From positions 806,001 through 870,000 of the forward strand of contig NC_052109.1 in the NCBI RefSeq assembly GCF_012273895.1: a DNA stretch of 64,000 nucleotides. Reading direction: 5' to 3'. The DNA comes from Zerene cesonia. Lineage: Eukaryota; Arthropoda; Insecta; Lepidoptera; Pieridae. Shown here in pieces: positions 12,671 through 25,600 of this stretch. The notes under the pieces were generated by a model. It saw only the letters and a list, made by a program, of their open reading frames with translations, searched no databases and was not told the DNA's origin. The position numbers and the translations under genes were made by a program. Within the stretch, counting starts at the first letter, position 1. Each line of letters opens with the position of its first letter.

Positions 12671-12934
12671 TGATGCTGTCGCATTAACGCTTAGATATTA
12701 TTGAGATTGTGTTTTTGGTGAATTCTCGATGTTTCTATCAAGAATTTATGTAGTGTGTTTTTTTTAGACTTTAAGACTATTTGTAATGCATTGCTGACTG
12801 ACTGCTGTTGCTAACTACTACTTCTAGTATTTACGATTTTGATTATATACGTCTTAGAGTTTATATTTACTGATTTTATAAAATTCGTTTGGAAATGTTT
12901 TCATGTTTTATCAAACATTTGACTATTTTTTTTT

Positions 12935-13130
12935 TTTATGTCATAGCGGGCAACTGAGCTGGTGGTTCGCCTGATGGTAAGCGATCACCACCGCCCATGA
13001 ACATTCGCAAAGGTAGTGCCTCTACGAATGTGCTGCTCGCTTTTATGGGTAAGGGAAAAGGAAAGGATTAAAGACTTGGAAGAAGGAATGGACTGGAATG
13101 GGTGAAGAAAAGGAAACAGGCTATTTTCTT
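12935..13130 (-). mobile_element. Metulj-type SINE, 3' part
   Basis: Minus-strand copy starting at a poly(T) run and TCATAGCGGGCAACTGAGC, ending in the AAAGGAAACAGGC region. Confidence 0.8.
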
Positions 13131-14167
13131 TTTTAAAACGTATTAAAAATAACATTACGTATAATATGTATTTTTATATAAGGTAAATAAAATAACATAA
13201 CGTTACGTATTATATGTAGTTTTATATAAGGCATTATTTCTTAGTTGCCGTTTATGGCAACTAATTTGAGGTAGTATCGCTTCAATAACTATTCTTCAAT
13301 TTGACGAAATTAAGTCATATCGTTTAACGACTACAACCTGGTAAGAAAAGCAATTTTATTTCGAAAAATTTGGATTTTTGTTATTAATAAGATCATATTT
13401 ATCTGTCTGGATGTAGACTTATACATAATATGTAATATCTATATCAGCAAGTTTTCAAATGTCGTGCTTATATTGCAAGAATTCATCTCTGTTTAACAGA
13501 AATAACAAATTTTGTTAAATATATAAAATCGATTGGGGTTCATCAATTTCAAATATGTTTGATACAATATTTATAAATACTTAATACGTTAAATATATAG
13601 CTACGGAGTACAGCGAAAGACGAAACTATAAAATAGAATACAACCCCGATCCCTACAAATTTTAGGCCGACATTAATAATGTTTTATAAACCATCAAAGG
13701 GCTTGCATAAAGCATCTTCAAAGTTATTAACTTTAGATTGCAATAAACTTAAGTGCGCTATACTTTTATAGTCGAATTAGGAGACGTTACACAGACGGCG
13801 CGGCAAGTTTAACTGAATTATTTTGTTATGGAAAAATCGGTGTTACGCTTACGTGTTTAGAGGTCGATTCGCTTGCGGGGATTATGTTTGTAATGTTGTG
13901 TTTATGGTGAGGTTTAGTAGGGAAATATTCCTTTTTTACGAGGTAAGAATGGTGGGTCGTATGTTGACGGATATTAATACTGTTTACTCAGGATCGTCCT
14001 CGAGTTGTGTTGAATTTGTTAATTGTTTCCGTTAGTTATATATATCTGAGGATTAGTAGAAGAGTTGTGTCCATGTTAAATAGGGAAAATAACTTTGTAA
14101 CTCATTTTTTGTATGTTTATTAGCTTGCTAAATGGGAAAATTATGTGACGTGTTATTAGTTAAATAA
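13131..14167. other. Intergenic AT-rich sequence
   Basis: A short tandem duplication of ATTACGTATAATATGTA-like units is seen at 13150-13230. Around 13790-14035 the sequence is somewhat richer in G+C with a 70-codon frame of no recognisable family. Confidence 0.4.
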
Positions 14168-14497
14168 CTTTTTTTATGTCAGAGTTGGCAATGGAGCTGG
14201 TGGGACGCTTGATGGTAAGCGCTACCACCGCTCATGAACATTTAAAGAGGCGTAAGGTCGATAAGGAGACCTCTACAAATGGATTGCTGAAATTGGGAAA
14301 AGATTAAGAAAGGATTGACGAGAGGAGTTAAGGAAAGGACTGGGAAGGGTTAGGAAAAGAATATGGGCCTCCGGCTCCCCCACTCACCGTACGAAACACA
14401 ATAGCATGCTATTATTTCACGCCGGTTTCTGTGGGGGTGTGGTACTTCCCCGATGCGAGCTGACCCAATTCGTGCTGAAGCGTGCTCGGCTCCCACA
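14168..14497 (-). mobile_element. Metulj-type SINE, full-length minus copy
   Basis: Reverse complement of the 4905 element from a poly(T) run to GTGCTCGGCTCCCAC, with a variant block (GAGGCGTAAGGTCGATAAGG) shared with the copy at 32410, so these two belong to one subfamily. Confidence 0.82.
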
Positions 14498-15508
14498 TAC
14501 AAAACAGTGTTTCTGCACAATTTAAATTAATAACTTGTTTAAATTGCCTAGTCTATGTGCTAATCCAGACTATATGTCTCTACCAAATTTCATGCAGATA
14601 TAATAAGCTATTTTCGCATTTGTTACACATCCATCCATCCATCCATACCTACAAGCGTTCGCGTTTGTAATATTCACATATGCATACATACATACGTAAA
14701 ACTACATTTATGATTTCTCTAATACTATTCTAAATTGATGAAAAAATATTGAACGCATATTAATATTAATAGAAATGGTATAATAAATTCGCGAATAAGC
14801 TAACCATTGGCGAACAACGTTGCATGGTACAAGTAAATAATAAAACAGGCATTTCAGTCTAATATCGCTAGGTCGTGCCAAAAATATAATAACTTTCTAA
14901 GTCGCCCGCGAGAAAGATTTAAAAATGATTTATGTGCTTATAATGTCTGCCAGAAAATAACCTTTCACTGTAATATTTTATATTTTTCTTGCGTGATGAA
15001 GTGTTGTTCGTAAGTATGAGTAATTCAATACAAATATGTTATATCATAGCTTCACGCGCGCAGCTTAATCCGCGCAGTCAAATGAAAATATCAACGGTCC
15101 GGGAATTCCCCGGAGATTCTGGGTATAGACTCTATCATGTGCCCTCAAACTTTTCTTGTGCCAAATTTCATCGAAATCGGTTCAGTAGTTTAGGTGTGAA
15201 GAAGTGACAAACATGCAAACAGAGCTACTTCACTGATATGGATAATGCATGCGAAACCTGAACTCAAACTTAAACTCAAACATTTATCTATTAAACTGAA
15301 ACTGTAGACTTTTGAACGCTGTAGTCCTAATCATATGTACATTAACATATATATTTTAACATTAACCATTTACCACCGGTTCGGAAAGCTATCAGTAATT
15401 CTGTTGATAGTTCTTTCAAATCATTTGAGAATTCCAATGAGAATTAATTTAATTTACATTGACAAAGATACGTCATCATGTTCATCCTACTTCCTACTAA
15501 TCCTACTA

Positions 15509-15652
15509 TCCTACTTATATTATAAATGCGAAAGTTTGTAAGGATATGTGTGTGTTTGCTCTTTCACGCAAAAACTACTGACCCGATTGCAATGAAATTT
15601 GGTACGTAGACAGCTGGACGACTGGAATAACATATAGGCAACTTTTAATTTC
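15509..15652 (+). mobile_element. Helitron-like element, family 1, 3'-truncated
   Basis: Starts TCCTACTTATATTATAAATG and stops after CATATAGGCAACTTTT. Confidence 0.75.
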
Positions 15653-17199
15653 TAAAGATTTTAAGCTATACATTGCAGTGTAAGAAATATAAAAAAAGAA
15701 AGCAAGCAACGATCCTATAATAAACGCTCCAATGAAATATATCAATTTTACAATAATTCAGCGAAACTTTGAGGATTCAATAAATCTGTCTTCGCAGAAA
15801 GTAACGTATGTAAATGAGTGCGGAACCCAATCATATGATTTAATCAGAACTTGCTTGACATGAGCGAAGCTGACGTGGAGAGGATTCAAAAGTTTCCGCC
15901 CTGTACCTATAATTGGTTTTATGAATTTAAGTGAACTGAATTTTTGATATTATCAACACATTTATTGAATCATCACGTGATTTTTATTTCTGATTGGTCT
16001 CAGAAAAGGCGACATTTCGAATGAACAGTTGTTCAAAAAAAAAACTAGTTTAAGTATGCATAAGCACTAATAAAAATTCAATTGCAAAAAATATTGTTTG
16101 ATTGTGAAATACGAAAAGCATTAATTCATTCATTTCATTCAAAATTTATAGATACATAATATATATGACCCTAGCTGGCACGACGAATAAAACCATAGTA
16201 TATTTCTTAACATTTTTTCCTTATCTTTTATACCTTTCTTGGATTATTTTAAATGCACCAAAACCAAAATTGTCAAAATCAACCCAACCATCCTCTAGTT
16301 TTACTGAGACGAACAGCAATTGATTTTTATATGTATAGATGTATGAGCATTGAGCCTATACAAAAGTTGCTTGCCTTTTCACACTGCTTCGGCAAAAGAT
16401 TATCTTCGATATTGTTTACTTTTAAAACCCCATCGGGAATAATTGTAATGGTTCAATAAATTCGCCTCAATTGTTATGGGTTGTCGGTGCCAAATTGTAA
16501 TGTACGCTGTAAAAATACTGTTAAATAACCCCCACGTAAAATATGCTAAATTATGGTATGGAGGGCTATGAACGTTTATGATAGGGACGTCATGAGATCT
16601 TAATATCGTGGACTCTTGCTCATATACGCTGTAAGCTTCAGGTAGGCGGTAGCATAATTTATACATGTTGGTGGTAGTTAACACAGATGCAAGGGAATGA
16701 GGAAGGAGCATTCAATTTCTTCAAATTCAGGACTAATATTAATAATACATTTCACAGCTTAAGATTACATTTCTTCCTTTCATATATAACTTCATATCCT
16801 TAAATTGTATTATATCATATATAACTTCATACCCTTATATATAATTTTTCATGAAAATGAATTTCCAGCGTCACCACTTCTGAAACCGTTCTGAACTAAA
16901 TAATCATTGGTATATAATACGTGGTATTGCTAACACATTATTGGCTGATAAGCAATATAGTCACCTTATGTATTAATCGTTGTATATTTGCTGCTATTTT
17001 TAATTTGGTTAGGTACATTAAATTGTTAAATAAACAAATAAACTTCAATTTCATTGCATCTTATCATATATACTGTTTACAATAAATTATACCAAAGTTG
17101 TAATATTATTGATGAATCCAGTTGGGATGTATATTCGTTTCTGTTGCATAAAATTTGATTTCTAATCAGAATTCATTTCACTCAGAATAAAATACTAAT
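15653..17199. other. Intergenic AT-rich sequence
   Basis: Short open frames but no domain. CATATATAACTTCATA occurs twice near 16780 and 16817. No repeat family named. Confidence 0.4.
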
Positions 17200-17210
17200 A
17201 TGACGCTATT

Positions 17211-17495
17211 AAAAGCAGTGGTGGCTCAGTGGTGAGAACCTCGGACTTCAAAATCGATAAGTCGGGGTTCGAGACCGGGTGAGCGTGCAGGAAATAAATT
17301 GATTTTCCAATTTATCTGCGCATGTAGATAATATCACCACTGCTTAAAACGGTGAAGGAAAACATCGTGAGGAAACCGAGAAGCAAAAATTCGACGGCAT
17401 GTGACATCTGCCAACCCGCACTTGGCCAGCGTGGTGGATTATGGCCTGAACCCTCATAGGAGGCCTGTGTCCCTGCAGTGGGAACATATAAGGGC

Positions 17496-17533
<38 letters not shown>
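17211..17533 (+). mobile_element. tRNA-derived SINE, full copy with target-site duplication
   Basis: The 5' head has Pol III promoter boxes: A box TGGCTCAGTGG at 17222-17232 and B box GGTTCGAGACC at 17266-17276. A body follows with the CCAGCGTGGTGGATTATGG and GGAGGCCTGTGTCC segments, and it ends in a GAT repeat. The 11-base sequence ATGACGCTATT occurs at 17200-17210 and again at 17534-17544, which marks the insertion as a target-site duplication. Confidence 0.9.

Positions 17534-17537
<4 letters not shown>
17497..17537 (+). repeat. GAT microsatellite at SINE tail
   Basis: About 13 units of the trinucleotide GAT at the end of the SINE copy. The runs of D or M in open frames are artefacts. Confidence 0.93.
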
Positions 17538-18279
17538 CGCTATTCTCCTCATTTTTTTTTATATATACCTCGTGCTACGGAAATTTCAGCATCAGCTTCT
17601 GCATGCAGTGTTTCTATTCAGTTTCAACTTGGAGACCTTCAAGAGCGTACAATATAAAAGGACTGCAGCACATTAACTTTGGTATTAGGAGGGAAATTGG
17701 GCAAATTTGATCACTTAACACCAAATAACCCGTCTGCTTTGAAATAATAAATACATCAGAAACGATCCGTGGACTTTCGTCTAGAAGGATCGAAGACAGA
17801 AAGAAAATAGAATATGGTTTGGCAGCCCAAGGGCGACGTTTACCATTCCAAAGGTCTAGTTTTTGTAAGCAAATAGAAATTTCTGAAGAAAACACAAGAA
17901 AAAAGTTAAAACCAATCTCTGACGTTTCTTTCCAACAAAGTCAATAGACAAAGTGGAAAGAACAAATAAGTGTGAACTAAACTTTATACGGGTCTTAAGG
18001 CAGTTGTGAAGCTTTCCAGTTTACATTTTTATTTTACATTGTCACAAGCGACTTTTGCAATGGCGGTGGTAGAGATTTGTAATTTTCTCATTATTATTTT
18101 AATAGTTGTTTTAAAATAAAAAAAAAATAATAGTGCGTTTGGTTTCCTGTTATTCCAATGTGAACTTTCGGAATTCGAATTCAACCTTCCAATTTAGTAC
18201 CCATTTTTATTTTGTGTTCTAAATCTTAAGTTTGTTACAATTCCCAAATTAATAAACACACAAAAGGATATTAAATAAA

Positions 18280-19612
18280 AGTCAGAATAAGTAAAATATA
18301 AATATTTATTAATTAATTATTAATGCCTACATATTTTGTGTAATGTAATACTAAAACGTATACATCCGATCGCTTTAATACAATTCAAATTACATATTTC
18401 TTTACTGGCAGATAAGTAAAATAAGTTAAGTGACAGTTTATTTTTAATATTTCCCTATTTAGGTATGTAGTTTATAAAAATATATACTTTGATACCATAT
18501 TAAAAATATTACCACAACTGTATAAAATAGATTAAATTGAAAATTGTGATCTATTTATTCATACTTATTAATTTAACGATCCATGAATCGATACAACTAA
18601 ACTTTGGCGTTATAAAAAATAGGAATCCACAAATTTTACATGTAATAGCGGACTCCACAATTAATTCAAACTAAATCATTTCAAACATACATATTCATGC
18701 TGCAAACAGAATTCGAAAACAACCCAGTTAAATAAAACAAAGGTTCAATCCATGGCTGCATAAATGTACTCACAATAAATTAAAACCTGCACTATCGGTG
18801 AGATAAATTAAAGGGTCCCTTATTCTAGTAATGGAAATCAATACCCGTATTATAGAAATGTAGGTGCTACACAAACTGGTAATCTTTGGTATATATACAA
18901 AACTAAATACGAAATAACTATACATCACGCTAATAATACTGCATGCATATAATCTAACTCAAAAAATCCTATATGGAAATAGTCCGAAGGCTTATCTAAG
19001 ATCTACAACGATTCATGTTTATCGGATGGAAAAATATTTAATTTTTCATTATCGTTATTTGGTTTTAAACAGCATTAAATGCGATTTTTAAGTAAATTAA
19101 AAATTAAGAGAATTGAAAAAATTCGATGATGAAGTGGGTTCGAACCAGCGTCTTTATCAGACCAACGTTTCCAAAAACGAGGGAGATTCTCGATTCAACG
19201 TTTTTTTTTTTTGGTTCTGTTATTTAAAATATTATAATTATCGATCAATTACGACAATCGGTAACCCGATGCCGTAATTCATTACTTGTTTAATAGGATA
19301 CTTTTTCATTTGGTCCCATTTTAGAATCTGTAGTGGTATCCTGGTATCCTATTAACCTTTCTAGAAAAGATTTATTCATTCGTTATATTATTAAAATTAT
19401 TCTTTAATATGGGGCGCATCGAACTATAAGTTCCGTCGATACTTGGGTTCGTAAATTTAATGCAATAAGTAAATTGCATTTTAGCTTACACAATCTAACA
19501 ACTTCATTCTCCTAATTTGGCACTTGTTTTATCAAAAATGGTCCTAAAAATGATGATGAACTGAATTGCCTCCTGTTAGTTAATGAAGAACTGCAATAAT
19601 AACTTCGTTCGC
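18280..19612 (-). other. Probable 3' UTR and downstream sequence of the Side-like gene
   Basis: AT-rich, non-coding sequence following the stop codon on the minus strand. Poly(A)-signal hexamers AATAAA on the minus strand occur at 19371-19376 (about 240 bases after the stop) and again near 18553, 18437 and 18305. Which one is used cannot be told. Around 19130-19215 there is a repeat-like patch with a tRNA B-box-like GGTTCGAACCC (minus strand) and a poly(T) run. It resembles sequence near 53500-53600. Confidence 0.45.
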
Positions 19613-19698
19613 CTAAGAATCAGTTTGCGTTTCCATATTTTCGTGCCTTATTAATTCCGTTTCGTGAATGTCACCATCGCTGTTGCTATCTGTATCTG
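19613..19698 (-). CDS. Side-like exon O: C terminus and stop codon
   Basis: Last coding exon, residues 738-765, then TAG at 19613-19615. It is very polar and acidic (DTDSNSDGDIHETE, ending NMETQTDS), as expected of a cytoplasmic end. The acceptor is TTATTTTTACAG and entry is in phase 1, matching exon N. The short length and the phase fit are the main evidence. Confidence 0.82.
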
Positions 19699-22600
19699 CT
19701 GTAAAAATAAATATTATTTAATCAGTAATATGCAAAATATGATGGGTAGGTACACACATTACTGCTACGTTTAACACTTAATGAAATCTCTGGGAATTAA
19801 AATAAAAATAAGTAGTCAGTAGTAATTAAGTAGTAATACCTAGTTGTAATTTAAATAATTAAGTAGGTATCATAATTTTTTATAATAGGTGTTCATTTTT
19901 CTTATGGCTTATTAGTTTTAGATGATACAGAAGTTAAATATGTATTGTTTTATTATGTTCTATTATTTTACGACAGTTAAAAACTGAATTCCTTACCATG
20001 AGGTCGCCTATCCAGCGCCAGCACAGCGAGCGGTGTATCATCCAGCACGCCGGACCAGCGCGCCGCGAGCACGCGCGACCCGCGTCCGCGCACCACCACG
20101 GTCGGGACGATACTGGGCGACATGCCGCTGTACATCGAGACTCCTACGTTGCGGGTAGTCGCACTGACGAAAGAAGATTCAATTATGGTTAACAGCAAAT
20201 ATTGCTTGATTGTTTAGTTCTTCATTATTATGTCAAAATAGACTAATAATATATTCTTAGCTTCAATCTTATGTTATTTTTAATACTAATTAATGGTTCT
20301 CCAGCTAGGTATAATACAGATACAAAATAACATAATTTAACAATTTGTATAGATCGTAGTTGAGGCGTACCATTTGGACTGTAAAAGTAAACATTATTGA
20401 TGAAATATGAATTGTTTGTTAAAATAACTTACTTCTCTTCATTATCTCGTCTCGGTCGAGTTTTCTTCTTACACATGACCACCATCGTCACACAAATGGT
20501 CGTTAATATGGTGAGTAACACAAGTGATAAGGCTGCTCCTACGAGCAGGGCCACGCCGTTGTCTTGGGGAGCTATGGGCGCTTGTGGTGGGGCCGGCGTC
20601 ATGGTTTGAAGTGAATCTAAATGTAGTATTAAATACATATTATTGACAATGCAAAAAACTTATTATCTTTAATTGTAATCCTCATGTTTCATCAATTAAA
20701 ATGTGTAGTTTCGAAACATCTAGAAAACTTTCGCATTAGTCAAAGAAAATTTATTCAAACTTGTAGAAAATATTGTTCAGTATATGTTCGTACATATATA
20801 TAATTATTTTTATCAAAAAAATTAAACCATTCGGTTCATCCTGTTCTGAGTTCTGAGGTTACAATAGTCTACCTTTCCTTTTTAAGTCGGTAGATTCTTG
20901 TTTACTTTTTTTGTTATTTTATCATGACCGCCCACGAACATTCGCAGAGTGGCTCTTAGAATGCGCTACCCAATTTTAAGGGGAAAGGGGCAAGGAAAGG
21001 ATTGATAAAAGGAAATGAGAAAACGGGCTTATTTACTATCTCAACGATTTAATTCAATAACGCGGCAATTATGCCTTTTAATATAATTGGCTCATATAGC
21101 TGCTTGTGTGTCACCAACTCGTGAGTTACTAACCAGGTCTATCCAGATCATCAATAGTCCTGACGGGTATACCATGCAAGGCAGCAGGCCTCAAAGACCT
21201 CCCCCTTGGGTTCTCCGCGTAAATCAGGAAGGTGTAACGGCCTGGCGACAGGGCGTCTAGAGGAAACTGCGGAGTTGCATCGTTGCTTGCCTTGTACACC
21301 GTTTCTGTTAGACCTCGGCCTGATATACCCTAAAACCACAGTGTTGATAGATTTATGTATTTAATTAAGGAATTTTTAAGATATTAAACGCAAAATTTAT
21401 TATTATTTTCAGAAGACACATAATATATGTATGTGAGTCGATTGTCTTCTTATCCTTTTTTATAAATATTAGTATTTAATAACATATGGATCGAGTAATA
21501 ATACACAAAATTTCTTAATATTTTGTTAAGCCCTCAAATAAAGCATTACGAAAACTAAATAATAAAAAATAAAAGTCAAATTTTGTTTTTGAGTATTAGA
21601 AATGCAGCTATTAACACAATATTCGACTGGCGCAATAGTTTATCTCAACCACCGATCCAAAAGCATCTTCAATTAATACCCTACTATGCAACTGATCCTG
21701 GCCCACCTGGTCATTCATGGTGGAATCGATCTCATTCCTCACATGTTCATACGGCTTCACACCAAGGGCTTCCATCACGAACCACTGTGGCAGGCCTCCA
21801 TCATGCCCGGCCTCACAGCGTATATAGCTGCCGTCTACTTCACACTTGCTGGGTGGTTCTGGGTAACCTGGTGAATATATTTGAAAGTGAGTGATTTGGA
21901 CCGAATTATAAAATCTCCAGGAATGACAGCATGTTCAAGTCTTTCTTGGAAATCAATAATTAGAATCGAGAACGACATCGTTTGAACTATTCACGTTTTT
22001 AAGCACTAGGTTTCTTTGCAGGAAGATTTATATTTTCTAGTTGTTCCTGGCATCCATGCAATAGCGAAAATCAAAACCAATCTCACAAAATTTTTCAACT
22101 ATTGTTTAACATCAGGCGTAGGAAAGGAAAGGCATGTCCCTATGTTTGCTTAAATCATAAAAACTTCCCAACGAATTTTGATGGATTTTGTATAATAGAT
22201 AGAATGATTTAAGAGGAAGGTTGTGTGTATAATAACATAGTTGAAACTACTTGGAATTTAATGCGTGCGAAGCCACGGGCAAAAGCTATAAACAGCATAA
22301 AGATGCACACCAGCCGGCATTATTCTGAACAAGCACGGCTCCCGTTGGTTTCCAATATCATTTCTCGCCCAGCAAGCGAGCCAGCCCAAGTCCTCATCCC
22401 CCTCAACATTCGGCAGGCCGTGGATAACAGTACTGCTTGCTCCCATCGTTGTCACGTTTGAGACTGGTATCTAGAAGTAATATCTTTTATTATTGTACTT
22501 AACTATACATATATCTTAAATAAGCATTTCAAACATTATCATCAGTATTAGAACTTCAGGATTCTTATGATTGTATATAATAATTATGTTGAATAACAGC

Positions 22601-25600
22601 TTTAAAGTTTTTAAATGTAAAATAATTAGTTATTTATAACTTTTGTTCCTATTATCAAAATATATTCGGTTCTACGGTTGTCACCCTGATGAATGTTCTA
22701 GAAAGGTGTTAATAGAGACTTTGCTAAGCTTACTTAAATATATCATCTGATAATATTATCAGCATGTATTTTAGGATAATTGGATGAAATAAATAGGTAT
22801 TCGAATGTTTAATATTACGTTTTTACTATTAAATTACCTATTTATTGAAATAATAACGAACGGTCGAAATTTTATCCGTAATTATATTCCTCATGAAATA
22901 TTTATTACATTTTTGTTTCATACAAACTGCGCTCCGCGGTTTCCCCGCGTAAGTCCGTATCCCGTAGGAATATCGGGATAAAGAGTTATCTATATGTTAT
23001 TCCAGTTGTGCAGCTATCTACATACCAAATTTCATTGCAATTGGTTTAGTAGTTTTTGCGTAAAAGAGTAACAAACATAAATCCAATCTATAATTGTGAA
23101 ATTTTTATGAAATCTAATGTTATTTGGTAGAATTATATACTTTGTGTATTATTTTTGCCAATAAATATTCTAAACATAATGTAGGTTACTATAATATAAA
23201 ATATTACAAAAGTAAACTGGGGGTAAGAAAGTAATCAGTCTTCTATATCCTGCCAGACAGGGACATTTTATTGTTAGCCGGTATTCGATCCCAATACCCC
23301 TCGGTTCTACACACACGTCTTAACCACTATACCAAGAGGCGGTCTAAAATAGAATGATATAGGATAAAACATATTAATTCGCAACACTCACAGGCAGGAC
23401 ATCTTTTGTGCCATTATACGTCCAGTAGAATTTCAGAGGGCCAGCGTCTCTTGCTGACGGTGCACTGACGGAACACCTCGCCCGCACCTCACCGCCTGGA
23501 GCACCAGCTATCTGCTGGACTACGCTGCCAGCTGAACATTCAGGCCGAGCTGGAGGAATAGAATAATGTTAGCAAAACTCGAAGGTAAATCAAGTTTGTA
23601 GGAAATTTATATACACATTTTTTTCAGTTGATAGAACCAGATAAAAATTGTAGACCAATTCATTCCTATTACATATAAATATAAGGGTTATGTTATTTAT
23701 CCATATTATTAAGAATTGAGCTGGGACTTGACCCAGGAGCATATGTATAAGAAATCATGTTTCTTTCGTCTTATGAAAGTTAAATAATCGGTAAATTAGA
23801 CAGAAAAATTACAAAAAAAAATTACATTTATATAAAACTGACATAAGAAAACAACTAAAACTAAAAGAAGAAAGAAAAATTCAACTTTATATTATAAACG
23901 CTATCATGGACCAGAGACAAAAATGATTTAAATAAATAGTCCTCCTTTTTTTTTCTACGTTTTTACATTCTTGTTAAGTCTATTTTCGATAACACTTCCT
24001 GTTTGCGAAATATATACAAATAGCCTCAAATTTTGACCTTAAGTTATTTCTAAAGGTCCCTTGGTAACAAAATATCGCTCTTCGGAATTTGCCGCTATTT
24101 CAAATATCATTCTACGACTGTCTTCATCCAAATAAAAACATAGTAAATAATACATTTAACATAAAAAAATACATTGAGCATAAATAAAGATATAAATTTG
24201 GATAAAGATAAATAGGCCATTATTTAGGCCTCTTTCGCCTTACGAAATAATAATATAGTAATATAGTTTCTGGCAATAACTAGGCTATTGATATTTTTTC
24301 AAATACGGTACAAATAAGGTTTAAGGAGGAATTGCTTTCGATTAAACCTTTACCAAATCCCACTTGATCAAATGACAATGTGTATATGTTCGCATTAATT
24401 TATATAATTATTATTATTTATTTCTTTTTTGCTGTGTAAAATATAAATTTTCTCCATACTTAAAGAGCTGTTAGCTACAGGCTGTGTAATGTTATTTTTA
24501 TTAGTAGTGGTTGCCTATAATTATGACAGCACTAAGTCTTTATTTGTAATTTCATAAAACTTTCCATCCATGTTACCCGTGTATGTCATGTTGGTGATCC
24601 ATGTAAAAAAAATAGATACTCATTAAACTGAATAAAAGCATTTTCTCGGTTGAGTACAAAGATTTTCACATCTATTACTAGTAAGATTTATCAGTTTCCC
24701 CAGAACAATTTCTATAAGAAGTATGAACAAGAATTCCAGGTAAACGCAGGTCTTTTCAAACAAATAGAAATATATTAATAAAGGTTCGCTTTGCATGAAA
24801 CCATTCGCTTTTCATCTTCGATTCTTAGAAGTTAAAACACATTTAAATTATTCTCCCAAGCTTGCTTTTCAAGTAAATTATTGGCAATGATCTATAAATG
24901 AATGCAACGGCAATTCGAAGGATTTAATTTTTATATGAAACGTCATCTAAATATAGTTTTGTTGTTAGTTTAAAATATGTCGAAACGTCAATAACTTTTA
25001 ATTGTATTAATAAAAAATTCGTTCTTCCGACTTACTACTAATATTATTAATGCGAAAGTTTGTGAGGATGTGTGTATGTTTGTTACTCTTTCACGTAAAA
25101 ATCACTGAACCGATTGTAATGAAATTTGGTACGTAGGTAGCTGGACAACTGGAATAATATATAGGCAACTTTTTATCCCGATATTCCTCCGGGATTCGGA
25201 CTTACGCGTGTGAAATTCTTTTTCGGTACAATGTATGTTTACATTAACATTTTATCACATTAAGAATTTAAAATACATATTTCTTACAATATCACAAGGG
25301 AGAGATAATAAATTAACTTCCTCGTTGAATCGTCGCGAATCCTTTTTAGTGGGAAGTGAATTTATTATTCTTGAATAAATATTATGAGCACTTACACAAT
25401 ACATTCAAATTCAACGGCTCGCTCAGTCCACTTCCCTCCGAGTTCCAAGCCCGGCATCTGTACCTCGCGGAGTGGTGCCGCCTCAGTTCGTGGAGAAAGA
25501 GCTTCTGACCTTCTATCGATATGCCCCCGATTGGATCATCTCGCACTAAGTGATCCTGTTAATTATAAAAACAATGAAATACATTTAACCATGTAAGTAA

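Noticed and set aside
17222..17290. Possible tRNA gene
   Set aside because: The Pol III boxes belong to a SINE head: the same sequence recurs at 47490 and 51872, the body continues past the tRNA-like part, and a target duplication flanks the whole.
21151..21339. ATG-started minus-strand frame over the FnIII region
   Set aside because: A shadow: the FnIII motif is in a different minus-strand frame that fits the splice phases.
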